In this document: piece after piece, positions 1 to 6,346 of the stretch | Position numbering within the stretch: position 1 is the stretch's first letter | Layout of the letters: each line of letters begins with the position of its first letter | DNA from: Bryobacteraceae bacterium | Lineage (GTDB): Bacteria; Acidobacteriota; Terriglobia; Bryobacterales; Bryobacteraceae | Direction of reading: 5' to 3' | DNA length: 15,959 nt | Assembly: GCA_014379815.1 (NCBI GenBank) | Contig: JACMLA010000388.1 | Span: forward strand, 1 to 15,959 | Position numbers and translations under genes: made by a program | Notes under the pieces: generated by a model | Databases searched by the model: none | Told to the model about the DNA's origin: nothing | The model's input: the letters and a program-made list of their open reading frames with translations, nothing else

Positions 1-857
1 AGCGCGATCGCTGAGACCAGGATCAAGAAAAACGTCAGAACCAGCGCGATCTTTTGCGCAGCTTCGAGAATTCCCGCAAGATTCTCTACCTGATAACGCG
101 CTCCAGGACGGTGACGGCTTTCCACGATCTGCCGGACAGTCCTTGTCAGGGGCACTACGTCTTCAGTGTTCCGGGCCTGCACATACAGAGGGTCGACGCG
201 TTCTACCGGGACAAAATACTTCTGCACGGTGATCGGTATCAGAATGGTCTCGTCCGTGAGTTCGGAAAGGCCAAATGTACTGGTTCGCTCCTTAAAGGTC
301 CCAATCACGTCGAATTGCAGGCCATGCAACTTCAGCTTCTGTCCCACCGAAGCGGACTGGCTGCCATAGAGCCGTTTAGCGAGCTTCTCCGTCAGCATGG
401 CGACACGAGCCCGCATCGGCACATCAGTGGAATCCATGAAGCGCCCCGCAAGCACGGCGAGATTGCGTACATTTTTGTATTGATCGTCTGAACCGATGAT
501 GCGAATGTCTTCCTGACGCCCTCCGATAGAGAGGATGTCATACGACGTCATCACCCCGGTCGCCGCGGTAATCTTGCCTCCGAGTTGCTGTCTGACGGCT
601 TCAACGTCGGCGAGTTTGACGAAATCCGCATCGACCTGCGTCGCTGTCTGACTGCCAGCCTCGTAGCTGGCGTAGATCATATTAGAGCCGATCCCACGAA
701 TCTGGTCGAGAATGTAGTCGCGGCTGGTGAGCGAGATCGTAACGACGAGAATGACCGACGCGTTCCCGATGACCAGACCCAGCGCTGTCAGGAGCGTCCG
801 GACTTTATTCGAGGCCAGTGACTGATAGCTGAAGCGTAGTGCTTCACCGAAATGCAT
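1..857 (-). CDS. MacB/FtsX-type ABC transporter permease, 5' part only
   Basis: The frame is open from ATG at 857 to the left edge, giving 285 residues without a stop. It starts with a short amphipathic stretch and a first membrane helix (about residues 19-38, around LLTALGLVIGNASVILVV). A large periplasmic domain follows (about 40-265), with MacB_PCD-like stretches such as GVMTSYDILSIGG and LAKRLYGSQSASVGQKLKL. A second membrane helix begins near 268 and is cut by the edge, so the C-terminal FtsX helices lie outside. MacB-type permeases couple a cytoplasmic ATPase to a periplasmic adaptor for export or mechanotransmission; no ATPase is visible here and it may be encoded further left. The gene begins 9 nt after the stop of the upstream TPR gene, so the two are probably co-transcribed. 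The only SD-like match (GGAG) lies well upstream, inside that gene. The family call is firm; the substrate is unknown. Confidence 0.85.
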   Translation of the reverse strand, partial: MHFGEALRFSYQSLASNKVRTLLTALGLVIGNASVILVVTISLTSRDYILDQIRGIGSNMIYASYEAGSQTATQVDADFVKLADVEAVRQQLGGKITAATGVMTSYDILSIGGRQEDIRIIGSDDQYKNVRNLAVLAGRFMDSTDVPMRARVAMLTEKLAKRLYGSQSASVGQKLKLHGLQFDVIGTFKERTSTFGLSELTDETILIPITVQKYFVPVERVDPLYVQARNTEDVVPLTRTVRQIVESRHRPGARYQVENLAGILEAAQKIALVLTFFLILVSAIA

Positions 858-866
858 TCAGGATTC

Positions 867-1721
867 TCAGGCTCCTGAAGCCTGCCTGAGTAAGCGCTGG
901 GCTTCGGAACGAGGAGGATCGTCCGGACTTAACGAAGACTGGAGATACTTCTCCAGCAGCACTTTCGCCACACCCAGGTTTTGCTTTGCGCGGACGTAAG
1001 CGCTCGCACGTTCGAACAAAAGTCGCGGAGCACCGGGATTTAGCTGTTCGGCTTTTGCGAGAACTGCCTCACTTTCGTGCAGGCGACCTTGTTTGGAAAG
1101 GAAGCGTGCAAGATCGATAGCACGCCCGACGGACTTTGGAGCCATATCGAACGCAGACCGAAAGTGGAATTCAGCGGATTTGAACTCTTTTCGCTTCTCA
1201 GCCAGAAGCGCAAGATCGTAATGGTACTCGATCGGATCGAGAGTTTTGATGTTCTCGGCAAGCTTTGCGGCCTTATCCAGGCCTCCGCCCAGAAAACCAG
1301 GTGCCTCGAGGTAGTAACTGAACAAGTCGTTCACGGCTTCGAGGTTGCGACTGTCAAGCTCTACCGATCTTTCGAAGTTCTGTCGAGCTTTCCCAGCCAG
1401 AATCGGTGCACTCAACGGATTCGAGGTCTCTGCGCGCCTCCCGAAAGCCTTGCCAAGCCAGTTAAAGTACTGCGAGTTCTTAGTGTCAGCCGCTACAGCC
1501 TTCTCAAAAGCGTCGGTCGCTTTCTTGAAATCGCTCAGCATGAACCAGGCTTTACCAGTTAAGAATGCAGCCGCTGGATCCCCAGAGTCGGTCATCGGCT
1601 TAAGCATGTCTACGACCTGCCGGTAGTTCGTGCGAACGAACTGAGCCTGCGCGTTTTCCAGCTCCCCTGCTCCAAAAAGAGCAGGTGCCAGAAATAGTAG
1701 TGTCGAAAGCGCGATCCGCAT
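867..1721 (-). CDS. Exported tetratricopeptide-repeat (TPR) protein
   Basis: 284 residues. The N-terminus (MRIALSTLLFLAPALFGAG) is a signal peptide, so the protein should act outside the cytoplasm. The rest is helical with several TPR-like units: around residues 47-80 (FLTGKAWFMLSDFKKATDAF), about 112-140 (ARQNFERSVELDSRNLEAV), about 168-198 and about 205-235. A PGFLGGGLDKA segment is shared with many acidobacterial TPR proteins (from memory). TPRs are protein-binding scaffolds; no catalytic motif is visible. The start at 1721 is supported by an AAGGGG ribosome-binding site 8 nt upstream. The adjacent MacB-type permease (9 nt downstream, same strand) suggests it serves that transporter, perhaps as a periplasmic partner; this is inferred from position only. 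Confidence 0.85.
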   Translation of the reverse strand: MRIALSTLLFLAPALFGAGELENAQAQFVRTNYRQVVDMLKPMTDSGDPAAAFLTGKAWFMLSDFKKATDAFEKAVAADTKNSQYFNWLGKAFGRRAETSNPLSAPILAGKARQNFERSVELDSRNLEAVNDLFSYYLEAPGFLGGGLDKAAKLAENIKTLDPIEYHYDLALLAEKRKEFKSAEFHFRSAFDMAPKSVGRAIDLARFLSKQGRLHESEAVLAKAEQLNPGAPRLLFERASAYVRAKQNLGVAKVLLEKYLQSSLSPDDPPRSEAQRLLRQASGA

Positions 1722-1737
1722 CGAATACCCCTTGGTT

Positions 1738-1761
1738 AGTGATTACTATTTTGCAATCACT
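1738..1761 (-). promoter_or_regulatory. 7-bp inverted repeat before the TPR/permease genes
   Basis: Perfect 7-bp arms, AGTGATT (1738-1744) and AATCACT (1755-1761), separated by 10 AT-rich bases and ending 17 nt before the TPR start codon. It overlaps the promoter candidate whose -10 is at 1748-1753, so it could be an operator for a dimeric repressor. It could instead be a weak hairpin at the very start of the mRNA. Only the symmetry is directly seen. Confidence 0.4.
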
Positions 1762-1777
1762 GCCCCTTTGGATGCAA
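1748..1777 (-). promoter_or_regulatory. Candidate sigma-70-like promoter for the TPR/permease operon
   Basis: Read on the minus strand: TTGCAT (1772-1777, 4 of 6 to TTGACA), an 18-nt spacer, then CAAAAT (1748-1753, 4 of 6 to TATAAT). Transcription would begin near 1741, about 20 nt before the start codon. The match is modest, but position and spacing are sensible. The rest of the divergent gap (1722-1943) is AT-rich; no strong promoter for the plus-strand gene at 1944 stands out, only a weak TATTCT at 1897-1902. Confidence 0.3.
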
Positions 1778-1943
1778 CTAATCTGACGCCGGATACGACA
1801 GCAACCAAAATCTTATGGAGTTTACGAATTTTTAACGAAGCAGGTTGAGTCGCAGTTGCACCGCCTTAAGCACTTACGGCGTCCACAGGACTGTTGTATT
1901 CTGTATGTAAACGCGACAACCCCCACGTACGGAGGCTCACCTG

Positions 1944-3086
1944 ATGGCAAACTTCTTCCGCAGGCTTCCGACTCTTCTCCTTTTCGCAGGCGCAGCAATG
2001 GCCCAGACGTCCCAGATTGAGGGCGTTGTGAAGGACGCGAGCGGACAACCCCTGAAAGACGCTCTGATTAAGATAGAGCGCAAAGATATCCGAGGCAGCT
2101 ACAAAGTAAAGACAAAGAAGAAAGGGGATTTCCTGCATGCCGGCTTACCCCTTGGCACCTATGACGTTAGCGTCGAGGTTGAGGGCAAGGAGATTGACAG
2201 AGTAGGCAACGTCCGGACCAGACTGGGCGACCCAACAATTGTCAATTTCGACCTGAAAGCTCAGGCCGAAAAGCAGCAGGAAATCGCGAAGGCCGCCGAA
2301 ACCGGCGAACTCACCAAAGAGCAGGCCCGGGACATGAGTCCGGAGCAGAAAGCTGCTCTCGAGAAGGCAGCAAAAGAACGTACCGCGTCCATGCAGAAGA
2401 ACAAGGCTCTCAACGACGCCTTCAACCTTGGCATGGAAGCCATGAAAACCAAGCAGTACCCCGCCGCGCTGGAGCAATTCACCAAAGCCGGCGAGCTGGA
2501 TCCCAAGCAGCATGTGATTTGGGGTAATCTGGCCGAAACGCACTCAGAACTCGCCAAGGCGCAATCCGGAGCCGAACAGGCCGCGAGTCTCGAAAAATCT
2601 GTCGAGAACTACAACAAAGCAATTGAGTTGATGCCCAGCGACGCGGGATACGTGAACAATCTCGCTCTGGTCTACGCGCGGATGAAGAAATACCCTGAAA
2701 TGGAAGGACAGCTCAAGAAGGCCGTTACGCTCGATCCGACCAACGCTGGCCGTTACTACTTCAATATGGGTGCTGTGCTGACGAACGCGGGACAGACCGA
2801 TGCCGCTTGCAGCGCCTTCAAGAGCGCTACCGATACCGACGCCAACTACGCAGATGCTTATTACCAGTACGGAATCTGTTTGACCGGGAAGGCAACGTCC
2901 AAGCCGGACGGTTCGCTGATCTTCCCCGAAGGCACATCCGATGCATTCCAGAAGTATCTTGCGCTGAAGCCAGATGGTCCGTACGCAGAATCGGCAAAGG
3001 GAATGCTGCAGACGATGGGAAGCAAGATCGAGACCCAGTACTCAGCACCCGGTGCGAAAAAGCCCGTCCCGGGCCGCAAAAAGTAA
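1944..3086 (+). CDS. Exported carboxypeptidase-regulatory-like domain plus TPR protein
   Basis: 380 residues. A signal peptide (MANFFRRLPTLLLFAGAAMA) is followed by a beta-sandwich of the CarboxypepD_reg/Cna-B-like type (about 22-105). Its hallmarks are IEGVVKDASGQPLKDALIKI, GDFLHAGLPLGTYDVSVE and the closing VNFDL. A charged helical linker follows (about 106-152, rich in Lys, Glu and Ala), then TPR units (about 155-365), for example AFNLGMEAMKTKQYPAALEQ, AGYVNNLALVYARMKKYPEM and YYFNMGAVLTNAGQTDAACS. The tail is Lys/Pro-rich. A clear GGAGG site lies 8 nt before the ATG. The regulatory-like domain is a binding fold, not a peptidase. The architecture is frequent in acidobacteria (from memory), probably as a periplasmic or outer-membrane scaffold; its precise role is unknown. 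Confidence 0.85.
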   Translation: MANFFRRLPTLLLFAGAAMAQTSQIEGVVKDASGQPLKDALIKIERKDIRGSYKVKTKKKGDFLHAGLPLGTYDVSVEVEGKEIDRVGNVRTRLGDPTIVNFDLKAQAEKQQEIAKAAETGELTKEQARDMSPEQKAALEKAAKERTASMQKNKALNDAFNLGMEAMKTKQYPAALEQFTKAGELDPKQHVIWGNLAETHSELAKAQSGAEQAASLEKSVENYNKAIELMPSDAGYVNNLALVYARMKKYPEMEGQLKKAVTLDPTNAGRYYFNMGAVLTNAGQTDAACSAFKSATDTDANYADAYYQYGICLTGKATSKPDGSLIFPEGTSDAFQKYLALKPDGPYAESAKGMLQTMGSKIETQYSAPGAKKPVPGRKK

Positions 3087-3103
3087 ACCTGACCCGCAGT
3101 ATA

Positions 3104-3128
3104 AGGGCATTCGGTCGGCGGGTGCCCT
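3104..3128 (+). terminator. Weak hairpin after the TPR protein gene
   Basis: Arms AGGGCA (3104-3109) and TGCCCT (3123-3128) enclose 13 nt, 18 nt after the stop at 3086. There is no real T-tract after it, so it is at best a weak or factor-assisted terminator. The next gene may be partly read through. Confidence 0.25.
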
Positions 3129-3147
3129 CCCGCTTTAACTCTCTTCT

Positions 3148-3438
3148 ATGCTTCGTGCCATCCTCCTCGCTGTCCTCGCGATTTTCCTGCTTACCGTATT
3201 CCGGATGATTGCAGGTGTCTTCACCAAAGGTGTGGCAGAAATGATGAATCCCGCCAGGCCCGAAGGTGCTCAAAAGCCACCGCCAGCGCATGAATCCGCC
3301 AGCCAGTCGACCGAAACCCTGAAGCGCGATCCAGTCTGCGGCACATTTGTACCGGCGACATCTGTTTTTCGTAAAACCGTGCGTGGCGAGGTTACCTGTT
3401 TTTGCTCGGCCGATTGCCGCGACCGCTACACCGCGTAG
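3148..3438 (+). CDS. Small membrane-anchored TRASH/YHS-like cysteine protein
   Basis: 96 residues. One N-terminal membrane helix (about 2-22, LRAILLAVLAIFLLTVFRMI), a Pro/Ala/Ser-rich linker to about residue 58, then a short cysteine module beginning RDPVCGTFVP. Cys64, Cys84, Cys86 and Cys90 are present; Cys64-x21-Cys86-x3-Cys90 fits the TRASH/YHS spacing used to bind a metal ion. The DPVCG opening is typical of YHS domains and of small PP0621-like membrane proteins. It is probably an inner-membrane metal-binding or metal-handling protein; no partner is identifiable here. The ribosome-binding site before ATG 3148 is poor, and an in-frame upstream extension is blocked by a stop. Its last 13 nt overlap the end of the convergent acyltransferase gene. 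Confidence 0.7.
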   Translation: MLRAILLAVLAIFLLTVFRMIAGVFTKGVAEMMNPARPEGAQKPPPAHESASQSTETLKRDPVCGTFVPATSVFRKTVRGEVTCFCSADCRDRYTA

Positions 3439-4283
3439 CTTTCGACGGGTCTGGACAGAGGCTGCATTGGCGCGTCGTAAACCGCAGGATGGAGGTTCGC
3501 GAACGTTTCCCAGCCCGCAGTGCCCGGGGTTAATACCAGTGCGTTCGACAGCTGATCGGTCAGCTCGCGGACCATCTTGTGATAACGAACAGAATACGAG
3601 GCGTCGCTGAAGCGAAGGATGGCCATCTCGCAGCCGTACTGCGGGTCGAAGTACATCGGCATCTTTCTGCCGTCAGACTCCAGAAAGGAGCCGCCCAAAC
3701 GCTGCAGGATCATGGCGGACTGATTCCTGACCGTGGCCGTAGTCACACCCACAGCACCACCTAGCAGCTTTGCCCAGCAGAAGGCGCTCAGCGCGATCTT
3801 GATGGCCTCAGGGGTATGCCGTATCGATTCTGCGAGGGCCCAGCCGCCAGCCTCCACAAACGCCATTCCCAGAGCTCGTGCCTGGTCCATCTCGCGTTCC
3901 ACCGCACGGCGGAGGGAGGCGGCCCAGTGAGGATCTTTGGCCAGCCAAGCTCTGCTAACCCCCACGTGTTCCCATCTGGCAGACAACGAGTGTGCATGGA
4001 ACCGGGCACAACCGACAACCTGTCCACCATCGCCAACTGTCAGGAGATGCCAGCTCTGGTCATCAACAGTCTGTACGTGCCTGCCATCGGAAGTCAGGGA
4101 CGCGCGGGAGATTGCGCCCTCGCCGGAATAGATATGTCCGCGGAGACGTTGCATCGAGGCTAGCAGCCGATGATGCAGTCTGGGGGAGTCCGTTACGTTG
4201 CGGAAAGCCGCTGGTACCACTGCGCCCGCTGGAGCAAGCAAAATGTTTGTTCTTCTACCCTGACCGCGATGACTAAAGTTCAT
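3426..4283 (-). CDS. GNAT-fold acyltransferase of the LuxI/FeeM (N-acyl amino acid synthase) type
   Basis: 285 residues, no signal peptide or membrane helix. The central part carries the marks of autoinducer-synthase/FeeM-like GNAT proteins: RGHIYSGEGAI near residue 48, the DDQSWHLLTVGDGGQVVGCARFH strand pair in which D-x-S-x-H and VVG-x-x-R are conserved, then a GNAT-like segment VGVTTATVRNQSAMILQRLG (about 178-197). Such enzymes move an acyl group from acyl-ACP or acyl-CoA onto an amino-acid-like amine, making signals or N-acyl amino acids. A related LuxI-like family is associated with PEP-CTERM/exosortase systems, and a PEP-CTERM gene lies just upstream here, but no exosortase is in the window. 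ATG 4283 has a GGAGG site 5 nt upstream. The superfamily call is reasonable; substrate and product are unknown. A plain GNAT with another role is the alternative. Confidence 0.55.
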   Translation of the reverse strand: MNFSHRGQGRRTNILLAPAGAVVPAAFRNVTDSPRLHHRLLASMQRLRGHIYSGEGAISRASLTSDGRHVQTVDDQSWHLLTVGDGGQVVGCARFHAHSLSARWEHVGVSRAWLAKDPHWAASLRRAVEREMDQARALGMAFVEAGGWALAESIRHTPEAIKIALSAFCWAKLLGGAVGVTTATVRNQSAMILQRLGGSFLESDGRKMPMYFDPQYGCEMAILRFSDASYSVRYHKMVRELTDQLSNALVLTPGTAGWETFANLHPAVYDAPMQPLSRPVESYAV

Positions 4284-4478
4284 AATATCCTCCGCCGCTT
4301 GCCCGCAGGCACACTTCGACCCAGGACCATCCGCAGGGAACCTGTGTGGTCAAATACTGCCTCTTAAACCGCCGGACCACCTAGCTGGTGATTGGTCGTA
4401 AGTTTAAGAAAGTTAAATACATCCTGTGAGATAAAACTTAACAGGAGTGCTGCTTTGTCACAAGTCCGCATTGGCGTA

Positions 4479-4491
4479 GGGGGGTCCCCCC
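4479..4491. repeat. G6-T-C6 palindrome
   Basis: GGGGGGTCCCCCC, perfect 6-bp arms around a single T. As RNA it could not fold with a one-base loop unless some pairs open. As DNA it is a strong symmetric site. From memory, similar G-run/C-run palindromes following a CGTAAGT stretch (here 4397-4403) recur between genes in acidobacterial genomes, so this may be the core of a dispersed repeat. Confidence 0.5.
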
Positions 4492-4539
4492 AAACGAGTG
4501 TAGAAGCGACTTCTCGTACTAGTAGTACCAGCGATTGAA

Positions 4540-4566
4540 TAGTCCCATACTCAGTGCTGGGGACTA
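4540..4566. repeat. 7-bp stem-loop flanked by CGATTG direct repeats
   Basis: TAGTCCC (4540-4546) pairs with GGGACTA (4560-4566) around a 13-nt loop. The hexamer CGATTG occurs just before the stem (4532-4537) and immediately after it (4567-4572). This could be an RNA stem or a small insertion with duplicated flanks; no gene is involved. Confidence 0.4.
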
Positions 4567-4646
4567 CGATTGCAAGTGATTGGCCTGTAATAACTTACGC
4601 GACAACTTAGGGCAGTTTGGAAGCAGACTTGAGGAGGAAACTCAGT

Positions 4647-4691
4647 ATGTGGGGGGTGAGGGGGCTAAGTAAGACTCATGAAACGGTTTAA
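4647..4691 (+). CDS. Possible very short peptide frame with a strong ribosome-binding site
   Basis: ATG 4647 follows GAGGAGG (4631-4637) at 9 nt and encodes MWGVRGLSKTHETV before TAA. The SD is one of the best in the window, which is why it is listed. Nothing downstream on this strand would need a leader peptide, because the next gene is on the minus strand. The start region is a G-rich run, so the frame may be chance. Confidence 0.15.
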   Translation: MWGVRGLSKTHETV

Positions 4692-4763
4692 AGTGGGAAT
4701 CGCTTAGTACGGGGCAGGTGTTTACTCTAGCCTGATACCCGCAACAGCGCTGTAAAAAGAAGT

Positions 4764-4791
4764 GGGGCGACACCCTCGCGGGTATCGCCCC
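4764..4791 (-). terminator. Rho-independent terminator of the PEP-CTERM gene
   Basis: On the minus strand a long GC-rich stem (GGGGCGA / TCGCCCC outer, ACCC / GGGT inner, small A-C mismatch, four-base TCGC-type loop) starts 24 nt after the stop codon. It is followed by ACTTCTTTTTACA, a T-rich tract at 4753-4763. Stem, loop and T-tract all fit an intrinsic terminator in this direction. The other side lacks a T-run, so it should not act on plus-strand transcripts. Confidence 0.85.
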
Positions 4792-4815
4792 ATGGTTGCT
4801 ACGAGATTAGGTCAG

Positions 4816-5553
4816 TTACTTCTTGCGACGAACGAGGGCAATCATCGCGAGACCGCTCAATCCCAGAAGGATGGAGGATGGCTCAGGAACGGCGGAGGTA
4901 ACGTTGAAGGTTGCAGAGAAAGGCACGTTCACACTGCCGCCGAGAAACACAGTTCCGAGCGTCTGCTGATAGGGCTGGCCGAGGAATGTAGCGGTAAAAA
5001 CGCCGTCAAAATTGCTGAGGGAGTTGTCGGACGTGTCGATTACCGTCCCGCGTACCGAGAAAGAAGCCGACGAGGAGAGACCGGCGGTCGCATCGGTGAA
5101 ATTGTTCAGGTTATAAGGAGAAACGGAATCGCCAGAAGGGGGAACCGTGCAAACTTGTCCATTCGCCGCAGCAGCAAAACACTGAGCGGAGGAGAACTGC
5201 CCAGGAAGCACCAGTTCAAGGGTGAACAGGTAGGTCGGGAAGGCTGCGAGGGTCAGATACGGGGTAACCGAGAGCGGTTGTCCGACAGGCTGACTCACAT
5301 CCGTACGGTCGGTGATCGAACCGAAAGTGAAGCCACCGTTGAGAGCAGCGAAAGACCCGGTATTCGGTCCGGGGATGGTGACGATTGTGCCGGTTCCGCC
5401 GCCGACAGGAACGAAGTCCAACGAGGTAAGGTTGACAGTCGCACCGCCGCCGAAGCTGAAAGATCCGTTAATAGGTGTTGCAGTGGCCAACATTGCGGTT
5501 GTGCTGAACAGCGCAACGGTAACCATAGCTTTTTTAAAATTTTGTAAGTTCAC
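4816..5553 (-). CDS. PEP-CTERM sorting-domain surface protein
   Basis: 245 residues from the preferred GTG start at 5553. The C-terminus has the full PEP-CTERM signal: VPEPSSILLGLSG, a hydrophobic helix, then a basic RRKK end. Exosortase cuts such signals and anchors or releases the protein at the cell surface. The N-terminus (NLQNFKKAMVTVALFSTTAMLATA) is a signal peptide. The mature part is Gly/Ser/Thr/Val-rich beta structure without a catalytic motif, including CFAAAANGQVC, a possible disulfide pair. The start is moved from an in-frame ATG at 5613 because GGAGG lies 4 nt before GTG 5553 and the signal peptide then begins at residue 1; the extra 20 residues look like untranslated leader. No exosortase is in the window. 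Role unknown, probably biofilm or extracellular matrix. Confidence 0.9.
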   Translation of the reverse strand: MNLQNFKKAMVTVALFSTTAMLATATPINGSFSFGGGATVNLTSLDFVPVGGGTGTIVTIPGPNTGSFAALNGGFTFGSITDRTDVSQPVGQPLSVTPYLTLAAFPTYLFTLELVLPGQFSSAQCFAAAANGQVCTVPPSGDSVSPYNLNNFTDATAGLSSSASFSVRGTVIDTSDNSLSNFDGVFTATFLGQPYQQTLGTVFLGGSVNVPFSATFNVTSAVPEPSSILLGLSGLAMIALVRRKK

Positions 5554-5779
5554 ATGTCCTCCGATGAAGCTAAGCATATACGTAGGCCTTGCGGCTACGT
5601 ACAAACCATCCACCCTACATTAATCTATCCGGGGCCCTAATTGCAATCGATCTTCCGTATTTGTCCATACAGATTCCGGGCTTGACACAGTGAGAAGATC
5701 GCTCAGCAGCCCTAAGAAAACACTGAGGTTAACAGCTTTTAAGGCTTTCCCTGACCGTGAGGTATATACTCCAGGTACC
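5554..5779. other. Divergent control region between PEP-CTERM and oxidoreductase genes
   Basis: 226 bp separating the two divergent starts. Besides the stem-loop at 5579-5601 it holds a perfect TTGACA at 5682-5687 on the plus strand, but no good -10 lies 16-18 nt after it. A TATATA/TATACT stretch at 5763-5770 lies only 10 nt before the oxidoreductase start and has no clear -35. No promoter can be assigned with confidence in either direction. The plus-strand frame stays open from ATG 5690, but protein features favour GTG 5780. Confidence 0.35.
5579..5601 (-). promoter_or_regulatory. Stem-loop with GNRA-type loop in the PEP-CTERM 5' leader
   Basis: In the minus-strand RNA, TACGTAG then CC pairs with GG then CTACGTA around a GCAA loop, with one bulged C: nine pairs capped by a GNRA tetraloop. 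It ends about 20 nt before the GGAGG site of the gene. It could protect the mRNA, bind a protein, or belong to a larger leader structure. The 7-bp DNA symmetry could also be an operator. Confidence 0.45.
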
Positions 5780-6340
5780 GTGAACAGAAGACAAGTGTTG
5801 CAAGGTGCGCTGGCGGGTGCGGGAAGCATGGCCGGCGCGGGAAATGCAAGCGCCGCATCGCAAAATGCCGTCGGTCCCGTCGCACAAACTGGGACGGCCG
5901 TCTGGAAGCCGCTACTTTTCGATAATCATCAGAATGAGACAGTTACACTCCTGACAGAACTAATCATTCCCAGAACCGACACGCCCGGTGCGCGAGACGC
6001 AAAGGTCAATGAATACATCGACCTCATTCTGCACGACGGACAGCCCGAACGGCGCAGCCGCTTTATACAAGGACTCGGCTGGCTGGATGGGTACGCAATC
6101 CGACAGCACGGTGGTCCTTTCCTTCGGCTGTCCGGGGCACAGCAAGTCAACCTGCTGAAATCCCTGGATACATCGACCGACGCCTCGCTCCAGCCTGGTG
6201 CGGAGTTCTTTCGTCAGGCGAAGCAACTAACGGTCCAGGGTTATTACACCTCCAGAGCGGGAGTTGACGAACTAAATAAGGGTGGAAGCGTGCCAGGCAG
6301 CGTTGGCTGCGCTCACGAAGGCAAGCATTCAGTAAGGTAA
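5780..6340 (+). CDS. Gluconate 2-dehydrogenase subunit 3 family protein with Tat signal (GMC partner)
   Basis: 186 residues from GTG 5780. The N-terminus NRRQVLQGALAGAGSMAGAG is a twin-arginine signal (RRQVLQG plus small/hydrophobic stretch), followed by the helical domain of the gluconate_2-dh3 family: ETVTLLTELIIPRTDTPGAR near residues 53-72, a central VNEYIDLILHDG, and the family-typical ending GYYTSRAGVDELNKGG with a late C-x-H-x-x-x-H. In this family the small subunit is required for maturation and Tat export of the GMC flavoprotein, which has no signal of its own. GTG 5780 is chosen over ATG 5690 because it puts the Tat motif at residues 2-8; the extra 30 residues match no known family part. 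The GMC gene begins 6 nt after the stop, so the pair is one unit. No cytochrome c subunit follows. Confidence 0.85.
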   Translation: MNRRQVLQGALAGAGSMAGAGNASAASQNAVGPVAQTGTAVWKPLLFDNHQNETVTLLTELIIPRTDTPGARDAKVNEYIDLILHDGQPERRSRFIQGLGWLDGYAIRQHGGPFLRLSGAQQVNLLKSLDTSTDASLQPGAEFFRQAKQLTVQGYYTSRAGVDELNKGGSVPGSVGCAHEGKHSVR

Positions 6341-6346
6341 GCACAA

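Larger units (their letters stand above)
4284..4763. other. Gene-poor intergenic region with many inverted repeats
   Basis: About 480 bp between the start of the acyltransferase gene and the PEP-CTERM terminator. No open frame has gene-like length or composition. The 4390-4440 part is AT-rich; the rest holds a dense series of short stems: TCCTGT/ACAGGA (4422-4446), GGGGGGTCCCCCC (4479-4491), AGAAG/CTTCT (4502-4514), GTACT/AGTAC (4516-4528), TAGTCCC/GGGACTA (4540-4566) and the palindrome ACAGCGCTGT (4744-4753). Two tiny frames with good SD sites (TTG at 4455, 27 codons; ATG at 4647, 14 codons) are noted but not convincing. It could be a structured non-coding RNA, a dispersed repeat element, or a long regulatory region. 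Strand and boundaries are not determined. Confidence 0.5.

Noticed and set aside
54..821. Plus-strand frames of 145 and 78 codons at the left edge.
   Set aside because: They lie opposite an uninterrupted MacB-type permease frame on the minus strand that has proper membrane and periplasmic features.
4762..5547. Long plus-strand open frame (261 codons) opposite the PEP-CTERM gene.
   Set aside because: It runs antisense through a clear PEP-CTERM protein and its terminator, is Arg/Gly/Glu-rich without a domain, and has no ribosome-binding site; a shadow of the real gene.
5554..5613. ATG 5613 as the PEP-CTERM start.
   Set aside because: It would place 20 odd residues before the signal peptide and cover the GNRA stem; GTG 5553 has GGAGG just upstream.
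5554..5660. c-di-GMP-I riboswitch in the PEP-CTERM leader, suggested by CGCAAGGCC in the minus-strand RNA.
   Set aside because: The conserved first helix with its GCAAACC element and the tetraloop-receptor partner are not found; only one stem-loop remains.
5682..5687. Perfect TTGACA as the -35 of the oxidoreductase promoter.
   Set aside because: No acceptable -10 lies 16-18 nt downstream, and the next TATA-like stretch is about 80 nt away.
5690..5779. ATG 5690 as the start of the subunit 3 protein.
   Set aside because: The Tat motif would lie at about residue 32; GTG 5780 gives a normal twin-arginine signal.
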